NCBI GenBank assembly: GCA_016704305.1
Contig: JADJAL010000028.1
Span: forward strand, 1-64,000
Source of the DNA: Haliea sp.
GTDB lineage: Bacteria; Pseudomonadota; Gammaproteobacteria; Pseudomonadales; Halieaceae
Direction of reading: 5' to 3'
Length of the DNA: 64,000 nucleotides
A model generated the notes under the pieces. The model saw nothing but the letters and a program-made list of their open reading frames with translations. It was not told the DNA's origin and searched no databases. This document shows, one piece after another, positions 38,724 through 47,889 of this stretch (position 1 is the stretch's first letter; every line of letters starts with the position of its first letter). The position numbers were made by a program, and so were the translations under genes.

Positions 38724-39920
38724 CTAATCCGCCTGCGCATCGACCGCAGCCTGCACCGCTTGATAAAAAGCCTCGCGCTGAGCACCGACAGTGTCCGGAT
38801 CGTTCGCCCTGGGCCAGTTGCTGTTGGATGCAATCACCAGTTTACGCTTTGGATCGATAAAAATTCCCTGGCCGAAGATGCCCTGGGCGGCAAAACTGCC
38901 GTCATCGTAAGTCCACCATTGGTAGCCATAGCCCTTGCCGGGGCGTACGCTTTCGACTTGCGCTGTCGTCGCTTGCGCAATCCAGCCCTCGGGCAGTATC
39001 GGCTTTCCGTCTATCAAGGCTCCATTCAGCATGAACAGGCCATAACGGGCAAAATCCCGTGTTGTGGCCTGAATACAGCAACCGCTGATCTCCTGCCCCG
39101 TGCTGCTCAATAACCAGCTCGCGTCCTGCTCCATGCCAAAGGGTACCCAGATTTTTTCCGACAGGTAATCGGATAGCGGCCTGTTGATCGCCGCACTGAC
39201 CAGGACGCCAATCAAATTGGTTTCCCCCGTTTTATACAGCCACTTTTCGCCCGGTGGAGCCTCGCGTGACAGCGTGCGCATGTAGCTTACGGTGGCATCG
39301 ATGCCCGGCTCCGCTTGATGCTCATTAAACAGTGCGACATCGCTATTCTTGTCTTCATAGTCTTCATTCCAACGCACTCCCGACGTCATGGTCAGCAACT
39401 GCCTGATCGAAACATCATCATAGACAGAGCCTTTCATATCGGGGAGATAGTCAGAAACCTTGTCATCCAGGCTCTTTATATAGCCGTCCTTGATGGCGGC
39501 ACCCGCGAGTGTCGAGGTAAATGATTTGGCAACCGAGAAGCTGGTCCATCGCCCGTTGGCATCAAAATCCAGCCCGTATTTTTCCAGCCGGACCTTCCCG
39601 TCCTGAACAATCACCAGGCCGGCTGTGCGCTGCTCCTGCATGTAGGCATCGACATCGACGGAAATCTCGATGGGCTTGCCTTTCGGCAGCGGGTAGACGG
39701 GCCCGCCCGCTGCAATGACATGGGATTTGGCCACAATCGGCACAGCGTCGAGTGCGCGAAATCCGGCATCGCGCTGTGGTATTGTCCAAAACAGCACGTC
39801 GCGATTGGTCGGCAAGTTGGCAAGAAGATTACGGGTATCTTTGTCCGCGCTGAGATAAGCGAAACCTAACCCCGCTACAATTGCGACCAGTGCGCCGACT
39901 ATCCATTTCCACACATTCAT
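38724..39920 (-). CDS. Serine hydrolase, class C beta-lactamase family
   Basis: 398 residues. An N-terminal membrane anchor (IVGALVAIVAGLGFAYL) is followed by the nucleophile motif SVAK in WTSFSVAKSFTST, the tyrosine motif near WLYKTGETN, and YGYQWW / GIFGQGIFIDP near the end. Members are peptidases or esterases rather than true beta-lactamases. GGGAGG before ATG 39920 is the ribosome site and is part of the 62-bp inverted duplication. Confidence 0.9.
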   Translation of the reverse strand: MNVWKWIVGALVAIVAGLGFAYLSADKDTRNLLANLPTNRDVLFWTIPQRDAGFRALDAVPIVAKSHVIAAGGPVYPLPKGKPIEISVDVDAYMQEQRTAGLVIVQDGKVRLEKYGLDFDANGRWTSFSVAKSFTSTLAGAAIKDGYIKSLDDKVSDYLPDMKGSVYDDVSIRQLLTMTSGVRWNEDYEDKNSDVALFNEHQAEPGIDATVSYMRTLSREAPPGEKWLYKTGETNLIGVLVSAAINRPLSDYLSEKIWVPFGMEQDASWLLSSTGQEISGCCIQATTRDFARYGLFMLNGALIDGKPILPEGWIAQATTAQVESVRPGKGYGYQWWTYDDGSFAAQGIFGQGIFIDPKRKLVIASNSNWPRANDPDTVGAQREAFYQAVQAAVDAQAD

Positions 39921-39971
39921 TCGCCCTGCCTCCCGACTTTTTGAGCAAAAATAAGTTAACTTGTCAGTGCC
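39910..39971. repeat. Right copy of the ~62-bp inverted duplication
   Basis: The inverse of 30305-30366. It covers the 5' region and first codons of the serine hydrolase and ends in an IS6-like terminal sequence (taacttgtcagtgcc). The two copies bound a 9.7-kb stretch. Confidence 0.6.
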
Positions 39972-40016
39972 CTACAGGCTGATAATAACGTGATCGCAAC
40001 GTCAGGAGTCCGTTCT

Positions 40017-41348
40017 GTGACCAGAAACACCAATTTCATCGCCCTGCTTGATCAGAATCCCAAGATTGAGCGCGTTGAAGCCTTTGTTGTCGACATCAAC
40101 GGCGCGCCGCGCGGCAAGTGGTTGCACCGTGATAAGGCGCTCTCGCTGGTGACAAAAGGCTTGCCGATGCCGTATTCGGTTTATGCACTCGATATCTGGG
40201 GCGCAGATGTTGAAGAAGCTGGTTTGGCATTTGGCACCGGCGATCCCGACGGCGTTTGTTGGCCAATTGACGCGACCGCAGCGCTTATTCCCTGGGCGGA
40301 AAAGCCGACGGCGCAGCTGATGCTGTCGATGAAAGACGCTTCTGGTGAACCGTATTTTGCTGATCCACGCGTGATACTGGGTGGCGTTGTTAAGCGGCTT
40401 GAGTTGCTGGGATATACGGCTGTCGTGGCGACAGAACTTGAGTTCTATCTGACTGACAGGAAACTGTCGGCAGGCGACGACGTACCGCCGGGCGCAGGGC
40501 AGGTTCTTTCAATTGACGCGCTCAATGAACACCAGGTTGTTATCAACGCCATCATGGACGCGTGTCACATGCAAAACGTGCCCGCTGACACCGTGTTGCG
40601 CGAAAATGGGCCGGGGCAATATGAGGTCAATGTCGTCCATTGTGCCGACGCCTGTGCGGCGGCCGACCATGCCACCTTGCTGAAGCGGATTGTGAAGGGT
40701 TGCGCGCGCCAGCACGGGATGGAAGCGACATTCATGGCCAAGCCCTACGGCGATCAATCGGGCAGCGGCATGCATGTCCATTGCAGCTTGCTCGACCAGG
40801 ATGGCAAACCGGTGTTTGCCGATGACACTGGCGCGCCGACCAAGGCATTGTTTTACGGCGTTGGCGGATTGTTGGCTACGATGCCCGATATGATGCTGTT
40901 GTTTGCACCGCACGCCAATTCATACCGCCGCTTTCGCAAAAACAGCCACGCGCCGGTGTCGGCGGGATGGGGCATGGATGATCGATCAGCCGCTGTGCGC
41001 GTCATTACCGGAAAGCCGACGGAAACGCGGATCGAACAACGTGTTTCAGGCGCGGACTGCAACCCGTATCTGGCAGTTGCGGGTATTTTGGCTGGGGTCT
41101 TGCATGGCATTACCGAAAAAATTGAACCCTGCGCAGCGCTTGATCCGGCCGACTGCGGCACGGCGGGGCTTCCCTTGCCACTTGAATGGGGTCAGGCAAT
41201 TGACAGGTTTGCCGCGTCCAAAACTGTTGAAGCCCTGTTTGGCGCCAGCGTGCGTAATATGATTGTGGCCTGCAAACGCCAGGACTATGACGGCATGCTG
41301 GGCCGCGTCTCTGATGTAGACTATCGAACATACTTTTCAGCGGTGTAG
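40017..41348 (+). CDS. puuA: Gamma-glutamylputrescine synthetase-like glutamine synthetase
   Basis: 443 residues from GTG 40017, chosen over GTG 39990 because AGGAG lies 8-12 bases upstream. Glutamine-synthetase motifs: ELEFYL, ENGPGQYEVN, GSGMHVHCSL, FAPHANSYRRF and CNPYLAVAGILAG. In this subfamily glutamate is joined to putrescine or another amine. Directly followed by a PuuB-like oxidase, as in the Puu pathway of polyamine breakdown. Other amine substrates are possible. It lies just right of the repeat at 39971. Confidence 0.85.
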   Translation: MTRNTNFIALLDQNPKIERVEAFVVDINGAPRGKWLHRDKALSLVTKGLPMPYSVYALDIWGADVEEAGLAFGTGDPDGVCWPIDATAALIPWAEKPTAQLMLSMKDASGEPYFADPRVILGGVVKRLELLGYTAVVATELEFYLTDRKLSAGDDVPPGAGQVLSIDALNEHQVVINAIMDACHMQNVPADTVLRENGPGQYEVNVVHCADACAAADHATLLKRIVKGCARQHGMEATFMAKPYGDQSGSGMHVHCSLLDQDGKPVFADDTGAPTKALFYGVGGLLATMPDMMLLFAPHANSYRRFRKNSHAPVSAGWGMDDRSAAVRVITGKPTETRIEQRVSGADCNPYLAVAGILAGVLHGITEKIEPCAALDPADCGTAGLPLPLEWGQAIDRFAASKTVEALFGASVRNMIVACKRQDYDGMLGRVSDVDYRTYFSAV

Positions 41349-41353
41349 CCTCG

Positions 41354-42646
41354 ATGACAGCCAAAACGCCTCCCTATGCCGGCATGCAAACTTACTATGC
41401 AGCCAGTGCCACGCCAGCGCCTGAGCGCGAAACGCTGACGAGTAATATTCACTGTGACGCATGCATCATCGGCGCCGGTTTTACGGGCCTTTCGGTTGGG
41501 CTTGAGCTTGCCGAAGCAGGCAAGTCAGTGGTCATTCTGGAAGACCACAGGATCGGCTGGGGCGCTTCGGGTCGCAATGGTGGCCAGCTGATCAACGGCT
41601 ATAGTCGCAGCTTGAAAGTGATCGGAAAACGTTATGGCCCGGGTGCGGAACGCGCTCTTGGCGACATGGCCCTTGAAGGCAGCGACATCATTCGCGCCCG
41701 CGTCAAGAAATATGCGATTGATTGCGACCTTGTGGATGGCGGTGTCGTCACTGCACTGACCGCGAAACACATGCGCGATCTCGAAGAGCATGCCGATGAA
41801 TGGCACCGTCACGGGCATGGTGCGCCGTATGTGATCGACAAGGCTGCGCTCCAAAAATTCGTGTCATCAGACCGTTATGTCGGCGCGATGGTTGACCCGC
41901 GCAGTGGCCATTTTCATCCACTGAATTACTTGCTCGGTGAGGCCGCAGCGTTTGAATCGTTGGGTGGCCGGATTTATGAGCATTCACGCGCGCTTCGTAT
42001 TGAAGAAGGGGCCACACCGGCGGTCCATACCGCGAATGGCAAAGTGACAGCGGACACAATCATCGTGTGCGGCAATGCCTATCTCGGGAGCACCGTGCCG
42101 AAGCTCACAGCGCGGATCATGCCGGTGTCGAGCCAGGTTATCGCCACCGAGCCCCTGGGTGACCTGGCGCGCGAATTGATCCCGGAAAACCACTGTGTCG
42201 AGGATGCGAACTATATTCTCGATTATTTCCGTCGCACGGCGGATGGGCGGATACTCTACGGCGGCGGCGCGGTTTACGGTGGCCTCGATCCGATCAGCAT
42301 CGAAGCCAAAATCCGTCCAAACATGCTCAAAACCTTTCCGCAGCTGAAAAATGCGCGGATTGATTTTGCATGGAGCGGCAACTTTGCGCTCACGCTTTCG
42401 CGCATTCCCCAGATCGGTCGCCTCACACCCAATATCTATTTCTCGCACGGGGACAGCGGGCACGGTGTTACGACAACGCAACTGCTTGGTCGTCTGGTGG
42501 CAGAGGCAATTTGCGGAGACACCGGCAGGTTCGATCATTTTGCCAACCTGCCTTACTTCCCATTCCCCGGTGGCCGCCTGTTGCGCGTGCCGTTCTCAAC
42601 GTTAGGATCGTGGTACTACATCGCGTGCGATCGTTTGGGGCTTTAG
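41354..42646 (+). CDS. puuB: FAD-dependent gamma-glutamylputrescine oxidase-like protein
   Basis: 430 residues. DAO-type oxidoreductase with the FAD motif IIGAGFTGLSVGLELAEAG near residue 37, GWGASGRNGGQLINGYS and a C-terminal SHGDSGHGVTTTQLLG. It starts 5 bases after puuA and would oxidise the gamma-glutamyl amine made there. PuuC/PuuD homologues are not in this window. The next gene starts 3 bases after its stop. Confidence 0.85.
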   Translation: MTAKTPPYAGMQTYYAASATPAPERETLTSNIHCDACIIGAGFTGLSVGLELAEAGKSVVILEDHRIGWGASGRNGGQLINGYSRSLKVIGKRYGPGAERALGDMALEGSDIIRARVKKYAIDCDLVDGGVVTALTAKHMRDLEEHADEWHRHGHGAPYVIDKAALQKFVSSDRYVGAMVDPRSGHFHPLNYLLGEAAAFESLGGRIYEHSRALRIEEGATPAVHTANGKVTADTIIVCGNAYLGSTVPKLTARIMPVSSQVIATEPLGDLARELIPENHCVEDANYILDYFRRTADGRILYGGGAVYGGLDPISIEAKIRPNMLKTFPQLKNARIDFAWSGNFALTLSRIPQIGRLTPNIYFSHGDSGHGVTTTQLLGRLVAEAICGDTGRFDHFANLPYFPFPGGRLLRVPFSTLGSWYYIACDRLGL

Positions 42647-42649
42647 GAT

Positions 42650-43108
42650 ATGAGTTCCAGCAACAGTTTTTACCGCTACTTTCTCAACCCGGTAATGCGC
42701 GGCCTGCTGCGCTCGCCGCTGCACGGCATTACCAGCCGCAACATCGGTATCGTCCACTTCACTGGACGCAAAAGCGGCCGCAAGCTAAGCACGCCACTGA
42801 GTTACACCCGAGAGGGCAATGTTGTGCGCCTGCTGTCCAACCAGAATACCCGGTGGTGGCTGAACTTCCGGGGTGAGGGAGTCAAGGTTGAAATGGAGAT
42901 TGCCCGGAAGCGCTACCCAGGCACTGCGGTATTACACGAAGGCGATAGCGAGGCATTACGGGAGGGCGTGCGCCGCTTCATCCGCGCCCTGCCCAGAGAC
43001 GCGAAGGTCTACGGGTTGAAGTTGGATGGCAACGGAGAAGTCGTAGAATCCAGTCTGGCGACAATCGCTGACCAGTTAATATTGGTGGAGATCCGGCTGG
43101 ACGCGTAA
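42650..43108 (+). CDS. Deazaflavin-dependent nitroreductase (Ddn) family protein
   Basis: 152 residues. IGIVHFTGRKSGRKLSTPLSY, NTRWWLNFRGEGVKVEME and the tail match the split-barrel Ddn/PF04075 family, which typically uses F420 or flavin. ATG 42650 follows puuB by 3 bases, so it may be co-translated. The role is unclear; F420 is rare in gammaproteobacteria, so a different cofactor is possible (inference). Confidence 0.8.
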   Translation: MSSSNSFYRYFLNPVMRGLLRSPLHGITSRNIGIVHFTGRKSGRKLSTPLSYTREGNVVRLLSNQNTRWWLNFRGEGVKVEMEIARKRYPGTAVLHEGDSEALREGVRRFIRALPRDAKVYGLKLDGNGEVVESSLATIADQLILVEIRLDA

Positions 43109-43191
43109 GTGTTGATTGCATTCCCCTGGTCTGCTGATTCGCGAAACCGTTGTAGCAATGCGCTTTTGAAAGGTGTAATGGAGGTTGAGCA

Positions 43192-43572
43192 ATGATTCGT
43201 GCGGTCCTGTCAATTATTCTTGTTGCACTATGTGCAGTTGCCTTCGCACAAGATCACGGAGAATCTTCCCTAACTCCATCCTCGAATAGAAAGGCACTTC
43301 TCAAAGATTTGGCTGCGCAAAATCGAGGCGAGATTACAGCGATAGAGCCCTCATCCAAACAGGAAGGTGGTGTGGTTGTTGGCTACTCTTCGGGAGTGGT
43401 TTTATATTGTATGAGCGACCAGGATTGCAGAGTGTTTGATGGCACGCCTAATGTTTCAGTTGAACATATTGCCGTCTCCAAACGCGGCGCATATGAAATA
43501 GTTTGGGTAACTTATCGACAGGGCGCGCTATACCGGTGCGCAGACGACTCCTGCATCAAATTTTTAAGATAA
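43192..43572 (+). CDS. Small secreted protein of unknown function
   Basis: 126 residues. A signal peptide (MIRAVLSIILVALCAVAFA) is cut before QDHGESS. The mature part has two Cys pairs (VVLYCMSDQDC, LYRCADDSC) and a beta-rich pattern. GGAGG 7 bases upstream supports ATG 43192. No family recognised. Confidence 0.6.
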   Translation: MIRAVLSIILVALCAVAFAQDHGESSLTPSSNRKALLKDLAAQNRGEITAIEPSSKQEGGVVVGYSSGVVLYCMSDQDCRVFDGTPNVSVEHIAVSKRGAYEIVWVTYRQGALYRCADDSCIKFLR

Positions 43573-43659
43573 GCCGACGAATCCGGTTTTGACGGTTTTA
43601 TAACTATACTAGTGAGCATTCTTCTTAACCGTCCAGCCATCACACAGTGGCTACCTTCA

Positions 43660-44064
43660 CTATAGATGCTGTCCATCAAGGTAATACCAGCGTCCATCGA
43701 TTTTCTCGAAGCGGCTGATTTCGTGCAGGCGAGTACCCTTGCCATCAATCTTGTAGCGCGCAACGAATTCAACTGTACCGGTCATGTCATCAGGCCCGCC
43801 TGCCTCAGTGACACGTATGCTGAGTCCCAGCCAACGCGCCTGTGTGTCCAGGTGGACTCTGCCAGGGCGCGTTGCAGGATGCCATGTGGCTAAAAGATAG
43901 GGCTCATCGCCTCGCACAAATGCGCAGTAACGTGAGCGCATCAATTGCTCGGCCGTCTGCGGAGTACCTTCATTATTGAGATAGCGGCCACAGCATCGGG
44001 CATACGCCATCTTGCTGCCACAGTGGCAGGTAGTTTGATCAACGGAGGTCATTTTTTCGGCCAT
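43660..44064 (-). CDS. ychJ: YchJ-family (UPF0225) protein
   Basis: 134 residues. N-terminal SEC-C-like zinc motif TCHCGSKMAYARCCGRY, then the YchJ signature LMRSRYCAFVRGDEPYLL and LGLSIRVTEAGGPDD, FEKIDGRWYYLDG. Family members are small and widespread; the function is not established. Start at 44064, or the Met four codons later. Confidence 0.85.
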   Translation of the reverse strand: MAEKMTSVDQTTCHCGSKMAYARCCGRYLNNEGTPQTAEQLMRSRYCAFVRGDEPYLLATWHPATRPGRVHLDTQARWLGLSIRVTEAGGPDDMTGTVEFVARYKIDGKGTRLHEISRFEKIDGRWYYLDGQHL

Positions 44065-44216
44065 GCCACCCAGACTAACTCAGCGACTCGCTCTGTAAAG
44101 ACTGAGGCCACACTGCCCGCCTCTGCGCAAATCCCGGACGAGATATCGGTGTGGCCCCGCGCGGACTGGCCGCTGCCGCCGCCCCGCCTCTATCGCACAC
44201 GCCAAATGTACTTCGA

Positions 44217-44540
44217 TTAATCCTGCTGCGAATTCCCCAGTTCCTGTTGCAACTGCTCCGTTGCACTGTCTTGCTGGTCGGCCCCACAACCGCACGTTGT
44301 GGATATCAACGACTGTAAGTCTGGCCCACTGAAATTGCCCTCGGGGCCATAGCAAGTAAATCTGTCCGCTCCCTCTCCGTCGTTAATGCACTGGATGGAA
44401 CTTCCGTTATTGGAGCATGCTCCCGCAACCCCCTTGCTAGCCCCAACCGATATTTCTCGCTTGTTTTCAATATCGCACGCTACGGCCCATCCGGCATTCA
44501 TCAGGCCAATCCAACAGAACATCAAAATACCGTTGCGCAT
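44217..44540 (-). CDS. Small secreted Cys-rich protein
   Basis: 107 residues from ATG 44540 (MRNGILMFCWIGLMNAGWAVA), a signal peptide, so the longer frame starting at 44705 is rejected. The mature part has seven Cys (VACDIENK, GACSNNGSSIQC, FTCYGPEGN, TTCGCG) and a Gln-rich end. It is probably exported and disulfide-linked. No family recognised. Confidence 0.6.
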   Translation of the reverse strand: MRNGILMFCWIGLMNAGWAVACDIENKREISVGASKGVAGACSNNGSSIQCINDGEGADRFTCYGPEGNFSGPDLQSLISTTCGCGADQQDSATEQLQQELGNSQQD

Positions 44541-44900
44541 GTGCACTCCTGTATAAGCCGTAATACTTCGAACTGGAAGCCGCAGAATATAGCATATGAG
44601 CATCGCGCCAAGACCCAGAGCGACTACCTCGCAGCACATCTCCGCGAGGCATCGGTGGCGTCGTGGGGTCATGCAACCATGCACACGCCTGAAAACGCGA
44701 TACATGTCAGCGCCGTTGGTTGATCTGCACCTCGATCACCCTATACTGGAAATGCATCAAGAGTGAGCTGACGCTCCGCCAACCTGCCTCCCGGGCAAGG
44801 TGGTACTCGAAAGAGGATGTGGCCTACCGGCAACCAATCGGAACTCCACTCAGTGTCAAGCTCCGGTGCTATTCCTTCTACAACGCATTGGAGAATTGTT

Positions 44901-45482
44901 ATGTCCATTACCCGACGCCAATTTGTACTCGGCACTGCCGCCGGCCTGATACTTCCCTCATTCTATGATCGGGCCTACAGCTACTTTGAAAACCACGGAG
45001 AACCGTTATTGATTACACCTAAAAATCCCGGGGAAATCTTGTACGCCTGCGCTGATTTCGCTGAACCCCCCGCACTTCAACTGCACTTGGGCGACCCGGG
45101 GGAAGGTCCGCCTGCTATGACGATTCGTGAATTCTGCCTCAATTACGGCGAGGGTGACCCAGAGACGTGGTGGCGAGAGCAATGGCTGGGCACGGATGAC
45201 ATTGAACCGATCGATATCGATGGACAAATGGACGAGTGGACCGTCCTGGACAGGTGGGCAAGAAATGACAGCTCCACTGCACGCGCTTCTCGCTATCTGG
45301 AAGCCATTGATCTTGGATCAGATTTTAAGGGCCACAACCCAATCGGGGGCCTCGATTTTATTGATGGTGCCTGTCCTGGAAATGACTATCTCGGTGTAGA
45401 AGCGTTAGACCCGGTTTCAGTCAGTTTGCTACAGCGCAGGCTGAACGAACTGGGGACAGGAATTGCAGTGCGGCTCTATTGA
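44901..45482 (+). CDS. Tat-signal protein of unknown function
   Basis: 193 residues from ATG 44901 with GGAG upstream. The N-terminus MSITRRQFVLGTAAGLILP is a twin-arginine signal, so the folded protein is exported. It has no cofactor motif I recognise (LHLGDPGEGPPAM, PETWWREQWLGTDD, GLDFIDGACPGN). The following 300 bases (45483-45780) hold only weak frames I do not call. Confidence 0.7.
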   Translation: MSITRRQFVLGTAAGLILPSFYDRAYSYFENHGEPLLITPKNPGEILYACADFAEPPALQLHLGDPGEGPPAMTIREFCLNYGEGDPETWWREQWLGTDDIEPIDIDGQMDEWTVLDRWARNDSSTARASRYLEAIDLGSDFKGHNPIGGLDFIDGACPGNDYLGVEALDPVSVSLLQRRLNELGTGIAVRLY

Positions 45483-45780
45483 AATGGGCACTAGTCCCGC
45501 GCACAGCCGGCACCTGCTACCGTGCGCTTCTCCGGCTGGCGACACTCGCCAGTGCGATCGCGCTGGAAGCAAGCAGCGCGCTTACGGCCAGCAGGATAGA
45601 TCGGGTGTTTACCATGACACGGCCCTCTTTCAACACATTCTACGGGGTTGCTAGCGGAATGGGGCATCGCGATTTTACTGCTACTTTTCTATCGCCTTGG
45701 CAACGTATCGCCTGGCAAAGCTGCCCTGGCAGCGGGCCTGCCCTGCTTGTCCACCGATGACCGCTAAATACCAAGCCCTT

Positions 45781-46392
45781 TTATCCAAGCACTCGCTTGA
45801 TTGCCGCGCTAGCCAAGGGTTTGGCCCACTCGGGCATCGGTTCTACAGGCAGGCGGTTGAAATTGCCGCCCTGGAGGGAGAACAAACACACCGGGTGGGG
45901 ACCACCTTTATCAGATGGCGCTGAGTTGTCATATACAATCACTGCGGCACACCGCGGTATCAAACCCAGTAAATTGTGAATGGTACCAATCCAGCGTTCC
46001 CGGATTTTGGCGCTCGGTATGTCGTGTCCTCCCTTTGCAACTCGCGCGGCGACACGCTTGATGTGCAGCTCTGGCGAGGCCAGACCGCAAAAAAAAATGC
46101 GTACATCTTGATTGCGGTCAATCGCGTCATGCAGTAACTGACAGATTGAATTGCCGCCCAATGTCGTCTCAATCGTGTAATCCTGCTGTTCATCGATAGC
46201 CCGGGACAGCTGATCAAAACCCATTCTCCAGGCTGTGGCGTTGGCCTCTGTCAGCGAGAGCGTACTCGTGGCATCCATCAGGCTACGGGCCACCTCATCG
46301 GGATTGAAGTAATCGCCCCCGGTACTGCGTAGCCTGGCACCTGCGATAGAGCTTTTACCTGCGCCATTGACGCCGGCAATGACTGTAATCAC
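45781..46392 (-). CDS. Zeta-like toxin (P-loop kinase)
   Basis: 203 residues, starting with GTG at 46390-46392. Walker A is GVNGAGKSS; the block YFNPDEVARSL and IETTLGGNSICQLLHDAI match zeta-toxin-type kinases, which phosphorylate peptidoglycan precursors. Its start overlaps the upstream gene's stop (GTGA), the usual toxin-antitoxin coupling. True zeta toxins pair with epsilon, whereas the partner here looks different. Confidence 0.8.
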   Translation of the reverse strand: MITVIAGVNGAGKSSIAGARLRSTGGDYFNPDEVARSLMDATSTLSLTEANATAWRMGFDQLSRAIDEQQDYTIETTLGGNSICQLLHDAIDRNQDVRIFFCGLASPELHIKRVAARVAKGGHDIPSAKIRERWIGTIHNLLGLIPRCAAVIVYDNSAPSDKGGPHPVCLFSLQGGNFNRLPVEPMPEWAKPLASAAIKRVLG

Positions 46393-46841
46393 GGTGCTTC
46401 CGTTTTCCCAGGCTGAAAGGTACTACGCAAACTGTCAGCTGATGCAGAAAACAGGTCGTCAGCAGCCCGGCGAGATTCGGGCGACGTAATGCGGCGATAC
46501 AATGCCTCGTATTCGTCAGCTTCCTCAGCGATTTCCGTTTCTTTAACCCGGTCGATCAGCTCAACACAAAGCGATTTCATACGCAGCATTTCTTCATAGT
46601 GGCTGACACTCATCACAACCGCCGCGTCACGATTGCGCAGCTGCAGGCGCATGATGCCGGACCCCTGGGCTATCTCTGTCAGGGACGCTTCAATACGACG
46701 CCCAAAGTCCTTGCCGCCCTTGCTCGCCAGGGTTGACGTAGTCGAGAGCCAACTGAGGCTCTGAATTAGACGTTTGGCGTGCCTTACAAGACCGCTCTTA
46801 CTGGCCACGTGCTCTGGCTGTGTCATTGGATTGCTGATCAT
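46389..46841 (-). CDS. Probable antitoxin, Phd/YefM-like
   Basis: 150 residues. The middle block IMRLQLRNRDAAVVMSVSHYEEML resembles the Phd/YefM fold (antitoxin binding DNA as dimer), and the C-terminal part is acidic (ETEIAEEADEYEALYRR), as expected for toxin neutralisation. It precedes and overlaps the zeta-like toxin by 4 bases. An internal start at Met 6 is possible. The pair is likely bicistronic. Confidence 0.7.
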   Translation of the reverse strand: MISNPMTQPEHVASKSGLVRHAKRLIQSLSWLSTTSTLASKGGKDFGRRIEASLTEIAQGSGIMRLQLRNRDAAVVMSVSHYEEMLRMKSLCVELIDRVKETEIAEEADEYEALYRRITSPESRRAADDLFSASADSLRSTFQPGKTEAP

Positions 46842-46979
46842 AAAAAGCCGCCTGCTGTTAGTAACTTACAGGGGAGGATAGCCCACTAGTGTCTCAAGGT
46901 CCACTAGTGGCACTTAATGATGAAAGGGGTATTTACAGCCTGACTGGCACGCATCTAATCCGGTGTGGGCAGGCCAGCC

Positions 46980-47708
46980 TCACCCCTTCGGATCCCGAAT
47001 ATACATCGCCGTCCCATTCCGGAGCTCAACATTGAACAACTCCGTGGCCCTGATCAGGTCACTGGTTCTCTTGAAGCCATAATTGACCGACGAGAAGGAG
47101 CTGTTGTTATTGGAGATGTAGCTGGCGACCTGCCCCATATTTGCCCAGCCGTCGTCGCCGGCCGTTTGCGCCACCGCTGTCCTCAACAGTCGCACCAGCG
47201 CATTGTCCTGTCGAAGCTGGGATTTGGTCGTCTTGCCAGGTTGTTTGGATTTCTCCGCCTCACCTTCCGGGCTTGTCACAAGATTCTCGATGTAAATGAA
47301 CGGCGAGCAGGAATCCACGAAGGGTTGTGGCGTTTTCTTCGCGCCGAATCCGTATACCGGGAAGCCGCTTTCCAGGATCCTGAGGACCAACGGCGTGAAA
47401 TCACTGTCGCTGGTCATCAGCGCGAACGCATCGATGTTCCCGCTGTACAGCAAGTCCATCGCATCGATGATCATCGCGGAGTCAGTCGCGTTCTTGCCGC
47501 TGGTGTAGGCAAACTGCTGCATGGGCCTGATCGCGTGCGGGTGCAGTTTCTTGGCCCAACCGGATAGCGATGGATTGTTCCAGTCACCATGCGCATGGCG
47601 GACATTCACCGTGCCGTGGTTGGCAAGCTCTTCCAACACACCCTCGATGGCCGTGTGGCTGACGTTGTCGCAATCAATCAGCAGCGCGATCTTCTTACCT
47701 TCCTGCAT
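46980..47708 (-). CDS. NYN-domain protein with OST-HTH/LOTUS-like domain
   Basis: 242 residues. The NYN (PIN-like) nuclease domain has the acidic residues ALLIDCDNVS, TDSAMIIDAMD and LMTSDSDFTPLV. The C-terminal 70 residues (LLRTAVAQTAGDDGWANMGQV, YGFKRTSDLIRATELF) match the OST-HTH/LOTUS RNA-binding domain. The combination suggests an RNA endonuclease. AGGAG lies 7 bases before ATG 47708. Confidence 0.9.
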   Translation of the reverse strand: MQEGKKIALLIDCDNVSHTAIEGVLEELANHGTVNVRHAHGDWNNPSLSGWAKKLHPHAIRPMQQFAYTSGKNATDSAMIIDAMDLLYSGNIDAFALMTSDSDFTPLVLRILESGFPVYGFGAKKTPQPFVDSCSPFIYIENLVTSPEGEAEKSKQPGKTTKSQLRQDNALVRLLRTAVAQTAGDDGWANMGQVASYISNNNSSFSSVNYGFKRTSDLIRATELFNVELRNGTAMYIRDPKG

Positions 47709-47889
47709 GTGTTACTCCTGTATTGGGATAGTGCGATTGAATGGCTGCATGCACCACTTGGGCAGCACGCCTGGATAGCTCCCCTGCTTGGCACCCCTGC
47801 ATAGTACCCCTACCGGATTCCCAATTCAGGGGTTACTCTCTACCGAAGTCGTATATCCTGCAGCCTCAACCATAAAAAGGCATAAAGCA

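Noticed and set aside
45479..45760. Plus-strand frame behind the Tat-signal gene
   Set aside because: No good start or ribosome site and no recognisable protein pattern; overlaps a TTG at the stop of the previous gene only by chance.
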